The position numbers and the translations under genes were made by a program. The notes under the pieces are model-generated. The model was not told the DNA's origin. It did no database searches and worked only from the letters and a program-made list of their open reading frames with translations. Shown piece after piece: positions 32,469 through 33,257 of a stretch of DNA of 33,257 nt. The stretch is taken from contig NZ_CANLRP010000091.1 in NCBI RefSeq assembly GCF_947493425.1, forward strand, positions 1 to 33,257, read 5' to 3'. The stretch is from an uncultured Microscilla sp. (GTDB taxonomy: Bacteria > Bacteroidota > Bacteroidia > Cytophagales > Microscillaceae). Within the stretch, counting starts at the first letter, position 1; every line of letters starts with the position of its first letter.

Positions 32469-33095
32469 TTGAAAAAGTTGCTCATAGCAGATAGTTATGA
32501 TTCATTTACCCATAACCTTATTCAGTTGATAGACCAGCACAAGCATTGTGCTTATACCTTGGTAAAAACTGATCAGATAGACCTTGATCAGGTAAAGAAA
32601 TATGACAAGATTTTGCTAACTCCAGGGGCGGGTTTGCCCAAAGAATCGGGTGATTTGCTGGAGTTGATCAAACACTATGCACCTACCAAAAGCATATTAG
32701 GAGTATGTTTGGGGCATCAGGCCATAGCCGAAGCCTTTGGCGCACGTCTTTACCAGCTACCTCAAGTGTTGCACGGACTTACCCAAACTATGCAGCAAAT
32801 GCCTGCGTCAAGCCCCGCCCGTTTGTTTACCAATTTGCCCACCAATATTCAAATAGGATTGTACCACTCGTGGGTAGTGTACCCCGATAGCTTACCCCAA
32901 GGTTTAGAGGTGACTGGAGTGTTGGCAAAAATAGACAGTACTTTGCCCCATTTTAAAGCATCTACCATGCCCGATTTCCCGTTGATTATGGCAATGCAAC
33001 ATTGCCAATACGATGTTCATGGCATTCAGTTTCATCCTGAATCGGTCATGACTCCACAAGGGCGTACTATTCTATACAATTGGCTGGATACTTAG
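32469..33095 (+). CDS. pabA: Aminodeoxychorismate synthase component II (glutamine amidotransferase)
   Basis: A 208-residue class I glutamine amidotransferase that supplies ammonia to PabB. The catalytic triad is Cys80 in GVCLGHQ with His189 and Glu191 in GIQFHPESV. The oxyanion segment is TPGAG instead of the common SPGPG, still consistent with the family. The start is a TTG at 32469, because MKKLLIADSYDSFTHNL is the normal N-terminus and no ATG precedes it in frame. It points away from pabB with 38 bases between the two starts. A TrpG role for anthranilate synthase is possible, but the neighbours favour PabA. Confidence 0.9.
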   Translation: MKKLLIADSYDSFTHNLIQLIDQHKHCAYTLVKTDQIDLDQVKKYDKILLTPGAGLPKESGDLLELIKHYAPTKSILGVCLGHQAIAEAFGARLYQLPQVLHGLTQTMQQMPASSPARLFTNLPTNIQIGLYHSWVVYPDSLPQGLEVTGVLAKIDSTLPHFKASTMPDFPLIMAMQHCQYDVHGIQFHPESVMTPQGRTILYNWLDT

Positions 33096-33205
33096 AAGTT
33101 TCTTTAAATTAAGAGTTGAGAATTAAGAATTGGCGCGAAGCGATGCTTTTCAATTAAGAGTATCAGAGAAACTATATAGCTACCAAGCCAAAAAACAACT
33201 TCCCT

Positions 33206-33238
33206 GTTTTGGTCTTAAGGCTTTAGCCAGACCAAAAC
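33206..33238 (+). terminator. Hairpin downstream of pabA
   Basis: GTTTTGGTCT (33206-33215) pairs perfectly with AGACCAAAAC (33229-33238). It is 111 bases after the pabA stop codon and lacks a clear T-run, so it may be an intergenic repeat rather than a terminator. The region before it (33106-33170) contains repeated AATTAAGAG/AATTAAGAA motifs. Confidence 0.35.
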
Positions 33239-33257
33239 TTGCCAACCCTAAAGCTGA

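Overview
The window looks like a chromosomal segment of a marine or gliding-type Bacteroidota bacterium, most like the Cytophagales (Microscilla-like). This is an inference from the gene families: a Reg_prop/Y_Y_Y sensor kinase with a LytTR regulator, many SPII lipoproteins, GH109, AnmK, a SiaC-like protein and a grasp-with-spasm peptide locus. It is supported by the AT-rich spacers and by promoter-like TAnnTTTG boxes in place of strong Shine-Dalgarno sites. No rRNA, tRNA, CRISPR or complete insertion sequence was seen.

Layout. 1-2.3 kb (minus): a small, possibly broken lipoprotein ORF and a sodium:solute symporter. 2.5-6.5 kb (plus): a hybrid propeller-type sensor histidine kinase and its LytTR response regulator. 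7.0-8.9 kb: a small exported protein, a small lipoprotein and a convergent lipoprotein with a calcium-loop-like motif. 9.0-10.0 kb: a radical SAM/SPASM enzyme. 10.0-10.8 kb: a gene-free stretch rich in inverted repeats. 10.8-13.4 kb: a TPR protein and two linked proteins of unknown function. 13.5-17.2 kb: methylmalonyl-CoA mutase catalytic subunit, a dienoyl-CoA isomerase and a SiaC-like phosphoprotein. 17.3-19.3 kb (minus): an ECF sigma factor overlapping an anti-sigma-like membrane/barrel protein. 20.2-23.0 kb: a Tat-exported GH109 glycosidase convergent with anhydro-MurNAc kinase (anmK). 23.3-27.7 kb (minus): a RiPP locus. 28.4-29.9 kb (minus): a GHL10/DUF187 lipoprotein glycosidase. 30.2-33.1 kb: a SpoIIAA-like protein, then pabC-pabB facing away from pabA (p-aminobenzoate/folate branch).

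The highlight is the RiPP locus of the grasp-with-spasm type at 23.3-27.7 kb. Five tandem precursor genes, too short for routine ORF calling, share a nearly invariant leader ending in Gly-Gly. Four share a core of the type IKTIYNDYPGG-PV-IKDGD; the first in transcription order has the same leader with an unrelated core. Downstream lie an ATP-grasp ligase, an 80-residue protein of unknown role and a SPASM-domain protein that lacks the radical SAM CX3CX2C motif. The precursors are followed by a hairpin terminator, and the enzymes seem to have their own promoter. Two small non-coding elements with related terminal inverted repeats have inserted in the locus. One sits exactly at a precursor stop codon, flanked by a TTTAG duplication; the other lies between the precursors and the enzymes. 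No peptidase/ABC exporter is visible in the window.

All calls come from reading the sequence and from memory of families; no search was run.
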